From Halorubellus sp. JP-L1 (GTDB lineage Archaea; Halobacteriota; Halobacteria; Halobacteriales; Natrialbaceae), in assembly GCF_011440375.1 (NCBI RefSeq), contig NZ_JAAOIR010000004.1, positions 1 through 64,000 on the forward strand: a DNA stretch of 64,000 nt, written 5' to 3'. The position numbers were made by a program, and so were the translations under genes. This document shows, piece after piece, positions 37,078 through 44,990 of the stretch (position 1 is its first letter; every line of letters begins with the position of its first letter). The notes under the pieces were generated by a model. The model saw nothing but the letters and a program-made list of their open reading frames with translations, was not told where the DNA came from and did not search any database.

Positions 37078-37680
37078 ATGGGCGGCGTCACGCTCCGCGA
37101 CGGCGAACTCGTGGTCGAGCGACCGCCGAACGAACTCGACGAACTCGCCATCGCGTTCTCGCGGACTCTCTCCCGACTCGGAATCCGACACGCGTTCGTC
37201 GCCGGCTACCTCGCGATCCTCACCGGCCGTGCTCGCGCGACCGACGACATCGACGTGTTCGTCGAGCCGCTCTCGGCGGACGAGGTCGACGAACTCGTCG
37301 CGGTACTCGAGTCAGAGGGATACTGGGGGCCGGCGATGCCGCTCGACGAGATGCACGGGAACCTCGACGCCGGGACGAACATCTGGGTCGCCCCCGAGGG
37401 CCAGATGACGCCGCACCTGGAGGTGAAGTTCCCCGTCGACGAGTTCGACCGCGCGTCGCTCGACCACGCGATCACCGCGCACGTCGGGGACGCGACGATC
37501 CCGGTCGGCCCCCTCGAACTCCAGATCGCGTACAAGCTCCACCTCGGCGCGCAGAAGGACTTCGAGGACGCCGCGCACCTCTACGTGCTGTTCCGGGAAA
37601 GCCTTAGGACGACGCACCTCGAAACGTGGGTCGAGAAGCTCGGGGTGACCGACGAGTATGAGCGACTCCAGTCGATCTGA
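37078..37680 (+). CDS. Nucleotidyltransferase-fold protein (AbiEii/DUF6036-like)
   Basis: Soluble 200-residue protein with the minimal nucleotidyltransferase pattern: RHAFVAGYLAILTGRARATDDIDVFVEPL (G-x-x-A ... R-x-T-x-DID) near residues 38-65, an acidic strand HLEVKFPVD, and the C-terminal helix KLHLGAQKDFEDAAHLYVLF, which matches the K...RD..D element of AbiEii/DUF1814-type transferases. Such proteins act as toxin or antitoxin partners in type IV-like systems. The downstream gene overlaps it by 23 bp and encodes a small protein that could be the partner. It has its own TATA box. Confidence 0.7.
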   Translation: MGGVTLRDGELVVERPPNELDELAIAFSRTLSRLGIRHAFVAGYLAILTGRARATDDIDVFVEPLSADEVDELVAVLESEGYWGPAMPLDEMHGNLDAGTNIWVAPEGQMTPHLEVKFPVDEFDRASLDHAITAHVGDATIPVGPLELQIAYKLHLGAQKDFEDAAHLYVLFRESLRTTHLETWVEKLGVTDEYERLQSI

Positions 37681-37957
37681 CGCGCTCGACGCTAAGCACC
37701 GCGCGAACCGAGCGGCGCGACTGGAGGGCGTCAAGCGCTGGGTCGCGTACATCCGAGAGCAGCCGGCGGCGGTCTGGGGCGAGGAGCAGAACCGCGTCGT
37801 GAACGCGCAACTGGAGAGCGCGCGAGCGACGGACGTCTCGCCGGAGCACGAGCGGCGCGTGACCGCATTCGGCGAGGCGATGACCGCGGACGCGGACGAC
37901 GGGGACGCCGACGACGGGGACGCAGCCGATGTGGACGCCGACGACGTGGCGGAGTGA
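37658..37957 (+). CDS. Small hypothetical protein coupled to the nucleotidyltransferase
   Basis: A 99-residue protein: a basic-helical N-terminal half (RANRAARLEGVKRWVAYIRE ... VWGEEQNRVVNAQLESAR) and an acidic Ala/Asp tail. It starts 23 bp inside the preceding gene, so translation is coupled. I recognise no named family; size, overlap and pairing with a nucleotidyltransferase suggest a toxin-antitoxin-like module, but nothing in this protein proves it. Confidence 0.65.
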   Translation: MSDSSRSDALDAKHRANRAARLEGVKRWVAYIREQPAAVWGEEQNRVVNAQLESARATDVSPEHERRVTAFGEAMTADADDGDADDGDAADVDADDVAE

Positions 37958-38114
37958 CGCGGTGTCGGCCGTCGCCACCGAATCTCCCTGCTATCTCTAC
38001 CACTCCAGTAGCGAGCGACGCACGTCAGGGGGACGACCGAGTTCACGACGAATTCCGGAAACCGCAAACCGAACGATACGAGGCAGCTACCGGCTCGTCT
38101 CGCCACATCGAGCG

Positions 38115-38152
38115 TTCCCGGAAATTTCCGGAAATCACACGCCCTCGGTTAC
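38115..38152 (+). promoter_or_regulatory. Double palindrome and box A of the PolB2 operon (site B)
   Basis: TTCCCGGAA (38115-38123) and TTTCCGGAAA (38125-38134), then ACACGCC and a weak box A (GTTAC, 38148-38152) 29 nt before the ATG at 38178. Base for base it parallels site A at 35849-35886. A further single TTCCGGAA lies upstream at 38053-38060. Confidence 0.7.
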
Positions 38153-38177
38153 GTGCGTGGTGGCCGTTCACTCGCGT

Positions 38178-38270
38178 ATGCAGGACTCGTCTCGACTCGG
38201 TGATTGGACGTGCTCGACCGCGAACCGTACGCATCGAGGGATGCGCTCGCCGCGAGGAGGTGGTGCGTGA
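38178..38270 (+). CDS. 30-codon leader ORF of the PolB2 operon
   Basis: ATG 38178 to TGA 38270 encodes 30 residues (begins MQDSSRLGDWTCSTANRTHR, ends RGGGA). The ATG sits at the same distance from the double palindrome and box A as the start of the RecA-like gene, so it is very probably the first codon of the transcript. Its stop overlaps the next ATG (TGATG) and its last codons contain the Shine-Dalgarno sequence GGAGGT of that gene. It may exist to deliver ribosomes to the operon. Confidence 0.5.
   Translation: MQDSSRLGDWTCSTANRTHRGMRSPRGGGA
38257..38262 (+). promoter_or_regulatory. Shine-Dalgarno sequence deciding the start at 38270
   Basis: GGAGGT lies 7 nt before the ATG at 38270, inside the leader ORF. 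A strong SD is unusual among the mostly leaderless genes of this window and supports translation of 38270-38833 as an internal gene of the operon. Confidence 0.7.
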
Positions 38271-38833
38271 TGGGGCGGACGAACCCGACGTACCGCGACG
38301 CGCTGTCGGCGACCGAGAGTCGCTGGCAGCCCTACCGGCGGGCGCTCCGGCGCGTCGACCGGGAGCGATTCGATCGATTGTTCGCGTACGCTCGCGAGCA
38401 CGCGGACGCGGCCGGGACGCGGAACCACCGGAATCCGCTGGTCGCGGCGCTCGTGGGGATCGCGCTCGAGCAGGAGCGCCGGCACGACGACGCCGAGAGC
38501 GAGCGCGAGGGGCTGGCGGACGAGCTCGCGGCGGTCGCGGACCGACTGGACCGCATCGACGGCCACCGCGACCGGTCGGATGACCGATTGGACCGCATCG
38601 ACGGCCGGCTCGACCGGTTCGAGGACCGGCTGGACGAACTGGAGGCGACGGTGGACGCGGCCGCGCTTGACTACCACCTCGCGGAGTCGACGTTCGACGC
38701 GCACCTCGGGGACGCAGCCCTCGGAGACGAGTTACCGCCGGGACCGGCGACGTTCGACCGCGACCGCGAGCGGCCACCCGGTGACGCGGACGACGTGGAC
38801 GCGGACGCGGACGACGGCGAGGGGGTGGAGTAG
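38270..38833 (+). CDS. Helical DUF protein of the PolB2 operon
   Basis: Soluble 187-residue protein. The N-terminal 75 residues form a helical domain (MGRTNPTYRDALSATESRWQ ... RRALRRVDRERFDRLFAYAREHADAAG ... NPLVAALVGIALEQERRHDD), a family I have seen only as hypothetical in haloarchaea. Residues 80-130 are a heptad-like coiled coil with repeats of DRLDRIDG, and the C-terminus is an acidic tail. It is preceded by a good SD and followed after 2 bp by the polymerase start, so it is likely a polymerase accessory or oligomerisation factor. Function is inferred from context only. Confidence 0.72.
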   Translation: MGRTNPTYRDALSATESRWQPYRRALRRVDRERFDRLFAYAREHADAAGTRNHRNPLVAALVGIALEQERRHDDAESEREGLADELAAVADRLDRIDGHRDRSDDRLDRIDGRLDRFEDRLDELEATVDAAALDYHLAESTFDAHLGDAALGDELPPGPATFDRDRERPPGDADDVDADADDGEGVE

Positions 38834-38835
38834 TC

Positions 38836-41253
38836 GTGGCGTTCGTCGTGGACTTCCTCGACGACGGCCGCGTGCGGTCGTGGACGCTCGACGCCGACGG
38901 CGGGGCGACGGCGACGACGCGCGCGTACGCGCCGCGGTTCTACGTGGGCGTCCGCGGGCGTCGCGACGGCCAGGGACGACTGCGCGAGGGTGCGGACGAC
39001 CGCGGGACGTTCCTCGACTTGCGCGCGCACTACGAGGCGCACCCGGACGTGCTCGGGACGACGTTCGTCCACAAGCGCACGTACTTCGGGCGGCCGCCCG
39101 AGCGCGTGCTGGCGGTGGACGCGACGCACGTCGACCGCGTCCGGTCGCTCGCCCGGCAGTCCCACGAGGTCGCGCCGACCGGCGACTTCGCGTGCTTCGA
39201 CGTCGACCTGTCGCCGGGGTTCCGGTACCACCTGGACGCGCTCGGCGACGCGGGCGGGCGCGTCGCCGGCGGAATCTCCGACTCCAGCGACGCCACCGAC
39301 GCTCCGGCGCCGGCGGACCCGACGCCCGCCCGCGACCCGGTGACGCTCGAGATATCGGTCCCCGAGGGAGAGCGCGGGAACGACGCGCACGAGGCGCTCG
39401 TCGTCGACAGCGTCGCGTCGACGACGCGACGAGCAGACGGAACCGCGAGCGGCGGTTCCGTCGGCGGCGAGCGCGTCGCGGGCGACCCGGCCGCGGTCGC
39501 GTCGGCGGTCGAGTCCCGCGTCGCCGCGGCGGACCCGGACGTGCTCGTGCTCGACACCGCGACGCTCGTCCCACGGCTCGCGGCCGCGAGCGAGCGCCCG
39601 GCGAGCGAGTACGCGCTCGGCCGTCGCCCGGGCTACCGCGAGCTCGCGGGCGAGTCGACGTACACGAGCTACGGCCGGGTCGGGCACTCGCCAGCGAGGT
39701 ACGCGATCCCCGGACGGGCGATCGTGGACCGCGCGAACACGTTCTTCCTGAACGAGACGAGCATGGCGGGCGTCCTCGACCTCGTCGGGCGCTCGCACAA
39801 GCCCCTCCAGGAGGCGGCGTGGGCGAGCATCGGGAACGTCCTCACCGCGATCCAGATCCGGGAGGCGCGCTCGCGGGACGTGCTCGTGCCGTGGCACGCG
39901 TGGCGTCACGAGTCGTTCGGGTCGCTGCGGACGCTTCACGACGCTGACCGCGGCGGCCTCACGCTCTCCCCCGCGGTCGGCCGGCACCGGGACGTGCACG
40001 AGTTGGACTTCGCGAGCCTCTACCCGAACGTCATCTGCACGCGGAACGTCTCCCCGGACACCGTCCGGTGCGCGTGCCACCGCGAGCGCGAGGACGTCCC
40101 CGGGCTCGGGTACGCGATCTGCGACGACGACGGCTACCTGCCGGACGTCCTCCGGCCGCTCGTCGACGACCGCCGCGACGTCAAGGCAGCCATCGCCGCC
40201 GAGCGCGCGAGCGACGACCCGGACCGCGAACGCATCGCGGAACTCGAGGGTCGGTCGAGTGCCATCAAGTGGATCCTCGTCTCCTGCTTCGGCTACCAGG
40301 GGTTCTCGAACGCGAAGTTCGGCCGCATCGAGTGCCACGAGGCCATCAACGCCTATGCCAGGGAGATCCTCCTGTCCGCGAAGGAGCGCCTCGAGGCGGG
40401 CGGATGGCGCGTCCTCCACGGCATCGTCGACAGCCTCTGGGTGACGCCCGCACCGGACGTCCCCGACGACGACCGCGAGCCGCTGGACGCGCTCGCGAGC
40501 GAGATTACGGACGCCGCCGGCATCCGCCTGGAGCACGAGGCCGCGTACGACTGGGTGGCGTTCTGTCCGCTCGCCCACGAGGACGGCACCTCGACCGCGG
40601 ACGCGTCGACGTCGGCCGTCAGCGGCGCGCTCACGAAGTACGTCGCGAAGCGCGCGGACGCGCCCGACGAGGTCCCGGCGGACGACGACTGCACCGCAGA
40701 CGAGGCGGCGCCTGGAGGCGCCGCCGATGCGACCACCTTCGGCGAGGCGTTCAAACTTCGCGGGATCGCCGCGCGCCGCCGGAACACGCCCGCGTTCGTC
40801 GCGGCCGTCCAGCGCGACTGCCTGCGCGTTCTCGACGCCACCGACGACCCCGACGCCGTCTGCGAGCGCGCTCGCGAAGCCGTCGACCGTCTCCGCCGCG
40901 GCGACGTCGACCCGGACCGCCTCGTCGCGCGCCGCCGCACCAGCCAGCCAGCCGACGCCTACGACCGCTACACGGACGCGACCGCCGCGCTCGACCGCGC
41001 CCGCGACCGCGGCGTCCCCGCAGGTCCCGGCCGCGACGTCCGGTACGTCGTCGTCGACGGCGACAGGGACACTCGCGAGCGCGTCCGCCTCGCCAGCGAA
41101 CCCGTCGACCGGTACGACGCCGACCACTACGCCACCCAGGTCGTGCGCGCCGTTGCCGACGTCCTCGGGCCGCTCGACTGGAGCAGAGACGACGTCCGCG
41201 ACGCCATCCACGGCCACGAGAACGCGAGCATCCGGGGGTTCTCGGCGAAGTGA
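38836..41253 (+). CDS. polB2: PolB2-type family B DNA polymerase
   Basis: Family B polymerase of the archaeal PolB2 group (805 aa). Motif A is ELDFASLYPNVI with Asp about residue 391; motif B is IKWILVSCFGYQGF with Lys about 478; motif C is HGIVDSLWV in place of YGDTDS, keeping only the second Asp (about 532). The exonuclease region is degenerate (FACFDVDLSPGF). PolB2 enzymes were first predicted to be inactive, but crenarchaeal members have been reported to act in damage tolerance. GTG 38836 starts 2 bp after the upstream stop; operon with the leader ORF and helical DUF gene. It lies downstream of the same double palindrome as the RecA-like gene. Confidence 0.85.
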   Translation: MAFVVDFLDDGRVRSWTLDADGGATATTRAYAPRFYVGVRGRRDGQGRLREGADDRGTFLDLRAHYEAHPDVLGTTFVHKRTYFGRPPERVLAVDATHVDRVRSLARQSHEVAPTGDFACFDVDLSPGFRYHLDALGDAGGRVAGGISDSSDATDAPAPADPTPARDPVTLEISVPEGERGNDAHEALVVDSVASTTRRADGTASGGSVGGERVAGDPAAVASAVESRVAAADPDVLVLDTATLVPRLAAASERPASEYALGRRPGYRELAGESTYTSYGRVGHSPARYAIPGRAIVDRANTFFLNETSMAGVLDLVGRSHKPLQEAAWASIGNVLTAIQIREARSRDVLVPWHAWRHESFGSLRTLHDADRGGLTLSPAVGRHRDVHELDFASLYPNVICTRNVSPDTVRCACHREREDVPGLGYAICDDDGYLPDVLRPLVDDRRDVKAAIAAERASDDPDRERIAELEGRSSAIKWILVSCFGYQGFSNAKFGRIECHEAINAYAREILLSAKERLEAGGWRVLHGIVDSLWVTPAPDVPDDDREPLDALASEITDAAGIRLEHEAAYDWVAFCPLAHEDGTSTADASTSAVSGALTKYVAKRADAPDEVPADDDCTADEAAPGGAADATTFGEAFKLRGIAARRRNTPAFVAAVQRDCLRVLDATDDPDAVCERAREAVDRLRRGDVDPDRLVARRRTSQPADAYDRYTDATAALDRARDRGVPAGPGRDVRYVVVDGDRDTRERVRLASEPVDRYDADHYATQVVRAVADVLGPLDWSRDDVRDAIHGHENASIRGFSAK

Positions 41254-41465
41254 CCTCGAAACGAACAGTCGGGTGGCTCCAGCGAGTCACTATCCGACGC
41301 GAGGAACCGGTCGGCGAGACGGTTCGTGAAGCGGTCGAGCACCTGTTTCCGGACGCGACTCGACGGCGGCGACGAACGCACGCCCTGGTCGGTTCGGGTC
41401 CGCCCGTTTCCAGTGGCGTCGCAATCCGAGCGATTATTCGAGTTCGGCTCGAAGTCGACCGCAAC

Positions 41466-42581
41466 GTGTTATTCGACTCGACGTCGCTCGGCGAGCTGAC
41501 ATTGGACAATCGCGTTGGCCTGGCGCCGATGACGCGGGTGAGTGCGACGGACGACGGGCGAGCAACCGACAGGATGGCCCAGTACTACGCGAAGTTCGCC
41601 ACGGGTGGGTTCTCGTTCCTCGTGACCGAAGGCGTCTACACCGACGACGCCTACAGCAAGGGCTACCTGAACCAGCCCGGGCTCGTCACGGACGGCCACG
41701 TCGACGGGTGGACGCAGGTCACCGACGCCGTACACGACGAGGGTGGGGCGATCTTCGCGCAATTGATGCACAGCGGCGCCCAGAACCAGGGGATTCCACG
41801 GGACGCCGACCGGGAGACCATCGCGCCGTCCGCGGTCCAGCCCGAGGGCGAGAAGAACCCCGCCTACGGTGGCGACGGCCCGTATCCCGAGCCGAAGGAA
41901 GCCACCAGGGACGACCTCGACACTGCGCGCGAGGGGTTCGTCACGGCGGCGACGAACGCCGCCGACGCCGGGTTCGATGGCGTCGAACTGCACGCCGCGA
42001 ACGGCTACCTCCTCAACGAGTTCCTCTCGACGAAGATGAACCGGCGTGACGACGAGTACGGCGGTGCGCCGGACGCTCGCGTGCGGTATCCGGCCGAAGT
42101 CATCGAGGCAGTCGCCGATGCGACCCCAGACGACTTCGTCGTTGGCGTCCGGGTCTCGCAGTCGATGGTGACCGACTACGGCTACGAGTGGCCCGAGGGC
42201 GAAGCGGCAGCGGCCGTGTTCTTCGAGACGCTCTCGAGTGCTGGGGCGGATTACGTCCACACGACCGAACGCTACGCCACGGAACCGACGTTCGGGGACG
42301 ACGGCCCGTCGCTGGCGGAAGCCGCCGTCGAGTACGTCACCGACGACACGGTCGTCATCGCCAACGGCAACCTGGGCACGCCCGAGGCAGCACGCCAAGT
42401 CCTCGAGGACGGAGCAGACCTCCTGACGCTCGGGACGAGCGCACTCGCGAACCCGGACTGGCCAACGCGAGTCGCAGCCGGCGAAGAACTCGCAGAACTC
42501 GACCGGACCGCGATGCTGGAACCGGAGGCAACGATCGGCGACGACGAACTCTCGGTCCACGAATCCCCCGTCGACGACTGA
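41466..42581 (+). CDS. NADH:flavin oxidoreductase, Old Yellow Enzyme family
   Basis: FMN-dependent ene-reductase-type TIM barrel (371 aa). Family features are NRVGLAPMTRVSA at the N-terminus, AQLMHSGAQNQG (FMN and substrate contacts), VELHAANGYLLNEFLS near residue 170 (the HxxHGYL-type block), RVSQSMVTDYG, and the FMN phosphate loop VVIANGNLGTPEAA ... LLTLGTSALANPDW. Starts at GTG 41466; there is no suitable ATG, and the open frame upstream overlaps polB2 in another frame. There is no 4Fe-4S/Rossmann extension, so it is the short form. Physiological substrate unknown. Confidence 0.9.
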   Translation: MLFDSTSLGELTLDNRVGLAPMTRVSATDDGRATDRMAQYYAKFATGGFSFLVTEGVYTDDAYSKGYLNQPGLVTDGHVDGWTQVTDAVHDEGGAIFAQLMHSGAQNQGIPRDADRETIAPSAVQPEGEKNPAYGGDGPYPEPKEATRDDLDTAREGFVTAATNAADAGFDGVELHAANGYLLNEFLSTKMNRRDDEYGGAPDARVRYPAEVIEAVADATPDDFVVGVRVSQSMVTDYGYEWPEGEAAAAVFFETLSSAGADYVHTTERYATEPTFGDDGPSLAEAAVEYVTDDTVVIANGNLGTPEAARQVLEDGADLLTLGTSALANPDWPTRVAAGEELAELDRTAMLEPEATIGDDELSVHESPVDD

Positions 42582-42652
42582 GTCCCCGACGAAGCGTGTC
42601 CGGTGCCGACGACGAGGCAGACGAGTTCAGTGTTCCACCCTCGCTACTCGGA

Positions 42653-43603
42653 CTATTGGTGGCGGTGTCTCGGATGGTCGAGAGTGTGTTGGGTCCGTTT
42701 CGAAGTCGCGGTCTCGTTCTCGGTCGCGGTCTCGTTCTCGTCCGTGGTCCCGTTCTCACCGATTGCCGCGCCGTCGCTGGCGTTCCGGTCGACGGTGAGT
42801 GCGGCGATGAGCGGGGCGGCGTCCTGGACGCCCTGCGGTTCGAGGAACCCGAAGGCGACCGCGGTGTACGCGGTGCCGCCGTCGAGCGAGACGTTCCGCT
42901 GGAGGACGAGTTCGCCGAGGCCCGCGGCGTCGGCGGGCGCGACGGTCAGCGTGTAGTTCCCAGCGGGGACGGTCGTGTAGTTGCTCGCGGTCCGGAACGT
43001 GACGTTCTCGCCGACGGTCTCGTTCGCCGGCTCGAGGGTGACGGTGACGGCGGGCCCGTCGGAGATCGCGTGCAGGAACCGGACGGAGGCGTTCTCCTCG
43101 TCGGGTGCGTCGGCGTCGTCCTCGAGGAGCGCCGGCGCGTACGTGGTGGTGTTGTTCTCGGCGACGCTCGCGGTCCCGAGGACGGTGTACGTCGTGTTCT
43201 CGTCGAGCGCGACGTCCTCGTCGTAGACGACTTCGTCGGTCTCGTTGATGCGGACCTCGACGGTCGCGTTCCCCGGGTCGACGGCCCGGTACTCGGTGAC
43301 GCCGACGAAGGAGACGTTCGTCGCGACGGGTTCGCCGTCGACGACGACGTCGATCGGCGGGAGGAGCGACGAGACGTGGAGGACGCGCACGGCAGTCCCG
43401 TTGTCGGTGTGGTTCGGTGCGGCGTTCGCCACGCCGGCGGTGGGGTTCGCGTTCGCGACGTCGTCGCCGGCGTGGACGTCGGTCGCGGACGAGGGGGCGT
43501 CTGTCTGCTGTACGGTCGCGCTCGCCGCGAAGCCGCCGGCGCCGAGGACGACGACGGCGGCGAGTGCGAGTGCGAGGACGGTTCGGTGCGGGTCGCTTGT
43601 CAT
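42653..43603 (-). CDS. Secreted DUF4397-domain protein
   Basis: Cell-surface or secreted protein (316 aa): signal peptide (VLALALAAVVVLGAGGFAASA), then two DUF4397 domains, residues about 70-170 (VRVLHVSSLLPPIDVVVDGE) and about 175-285 (VRFLHAISDGPAVTVTLEPANE ... AVAFGFLEP). About fifteen N-x-S/T sequons suggest heavy N-glycosylation. The C-terminus (ENETATENETATSK) is a short version of the repeat that is hugely expanded in the paralogue at 47903-49654. There is no C-terminal anchor. Function of DUF4397 is unknown. Confidence 0.85.
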   Translation of the reverse strand: MTSDPHRTVLALALAAVVVLGAGGFAASATVQQTDAPSSATDVHAGDDVANANPTAGVANAAPNHTDNGTAVRVLHVSSLLPPIDVVVDGEPVATNVSFVGVTEYRAVDPGNATVEVRINETDEVVYDEDVALDENTTYTVLGTASVAENNTTTYAPALLEDDADAPDEENASVRFLHAISDGPAVTVTLEPANETVGENVTFRTASNYTTVPAGNYTLTVAPADAAGLGELVLQRNVSLDGGTAYTAVAFGFLEPQGVQDAAPLIAALTVDRNASDGAAIGENGTTDENETATENETATSKRTQHTLDHPRHRHQ

Positions 43604-43920
43604 GCGAGTGTTGCTGATACGTGCCGGGAGAAAAGGCCGGTAGACCGTCCATCGAGTAGCGTCCGCGTTCGAACATTTCGCGGACGCGTGACGAACGATA
43701 CGGTCGCGTTACGCGACCCCTCGACGCGAGGAGTCGGGAGTGCGTCGTCGCGCCGACGGAGGCCGGAACGAGCCGGTACGACTCGCTTACGTCGAGTCGA
43801 GCAGCGCGGCGACATCGAACCGAGCAGCGCGTCGTCGTCGACGAAACCCGAGCGGGAGTCCTCGGGCGTCCCGGCGACACCGGCAGAAGACACTTGACGG
43901 AGACGGTCGCGTACTCGCGT
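43604..43920. other. 317-bp divergent intergenic region
   Basis: Lies between the DUF4397 gene (minus) and a lipoprotein gene (plus). Contains a perfect hairpin GGTCGCG-TTA-CGCGACC at 43702-43718. Otherwise GC-rich with no gene that I can support. Confidence 0.55.
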
Positions 43921-44535
43921 ATGCCCTCCAGACGCGCGGTACTCCGAGCGACCGGTGCGGTCACTGCGGCGAGCGCGGCCATGGCGAGCGCGGGCTGTCT
44001 GTCCGGCCCACTCGGTTCGACCCCCGTCGAGCCGACCACGACGACGGCAGCGAGCGACACGACGGAACCGTCGGGGCCGGTGCGCGGCGAGGCCGACGAG
44101 ATCGCGGTCGAGGAAACGATCGCGGCGGAGAAGTACGAGTACGTCGCGAGCAACGACACGGTGCGGTACCCGGCGGCGAAGTCCGGGGGCGAGGTCGTCG
44201 AGTACGGCCACCAGCCGTTCGAGGAGTGGACCGAGGTCGAGGGTGCGAGCGTCGCTGCGCGCGACGTCCTCTCGAGACTGGAGCGCGCATTGTCCTCGTC
44301 CGACGGCGTCGGGGCCGGGATCCGTCGATTCGACGGCGGCGAGTTCGGCGTCTCCGTCGACGTGGAGACCGTCCTCGACAGGGACGGCGAGGTCGTCTCC
44401 GAGCCGGCAGTCGAGTTCCCGGCCGTCGTCGACGCGACCCCTCGGGGTGCGCGAGCGACCGTGCACTTCGCGGGCCGGACGGGCACCCACGAGTACCCCG
44501 TCTACGTGTCGGCCGTGACGCTCCGGTACGACTGA
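43921..44535 (+). CDS. Hypothetical twin-arginine lipoprotein
   Basis: A 204-residue exported protein with a twin-arginine signal and lipobox (SRRAVLRATGAVTAASA ... ASAGC, Cys near residue 25), a Thr/Ser-rich linker, and a C-terminal domain of about 150 residues (EIAVEETIAAEKYEYVASND ... THEYPVYVSAVTLRYD) that looks beta-rich. I do not recognise the domain. ATG 43921 (MPSRRAV) fits the signal. Monocistronic. Confidence 0.7.
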   Translation: MPSRRAVLRATGAVTAASAAMASAGCLSGPLGSTPVEPTTTTAASDTTEPSGPVRGEADEIAVEETIAAEKYEYVASNDTVRYPAAKSGGEVVEYGHQPFEEWTEVEGASVAARDVLSRLERALSSSDGVGAGIRRFDGGEFGVSVDVETVLDRDGEVVSEPAVEFPAVVDATPRGARATVHFAGRTGTHEYPVYVSAVTLRYD

Positions 44536-44990
44536 CCGGGCGACGGAATCGATCGTCGCAGCCGTTCGCGTTCGCGGCCGACGACGCTACCAATCCTCGG
44601 TCGCCGAATTCGCGACTCCAGCGACGCGTCGCAACGCGTCAGCGCGCCATGAACGGACAGTAAAACCCGCGAATACCGTTCTCGGGCCGTGACGTATTTG
44701 TCCCTCGCTTTCCAACGAGGCGTTGGTGGGTTGGGTGGTGGACGCGACCGCCAGGGCGGCGGTGGACCTTTCGAATCGGTGGATGCAGGACGGCACTTTG
44801 GCCATGAACTTCCGAAGCGTGGCGGGAGGGATTCGACGAACGCGGACGGGCGGCGGTCCACTGCCGAAGCGGATTCTGACTGCGCTCCGCCTCGATAGCG
44901 ACGACGACCCGATAACGATGACGCCTCGATAGCGACGACGACCCGATTGCGAACGTTCCGGACGCTGAACGACGGCGATAGGCGGGGCCG
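44536..44990. other. 455-bp intergenic region with a 26-bp direct repeat
   Basis: Convergent gap between the lipoprotein and helicase genes. Two exact 26-bp copies (44888-44913 and 44922-44947, beginning CGCCTCGATAGCGACGACG) are separated by 8 bp. Short open frames exist on both strands but none has recognisable content. Confidence 0.65.

Noticed and set aside
35840-41260. Horizontal island around polB2
   Set aside because: Base composition and codon use match the neighbours, and no integrase, tRNA target or direct-repeat ends are present.
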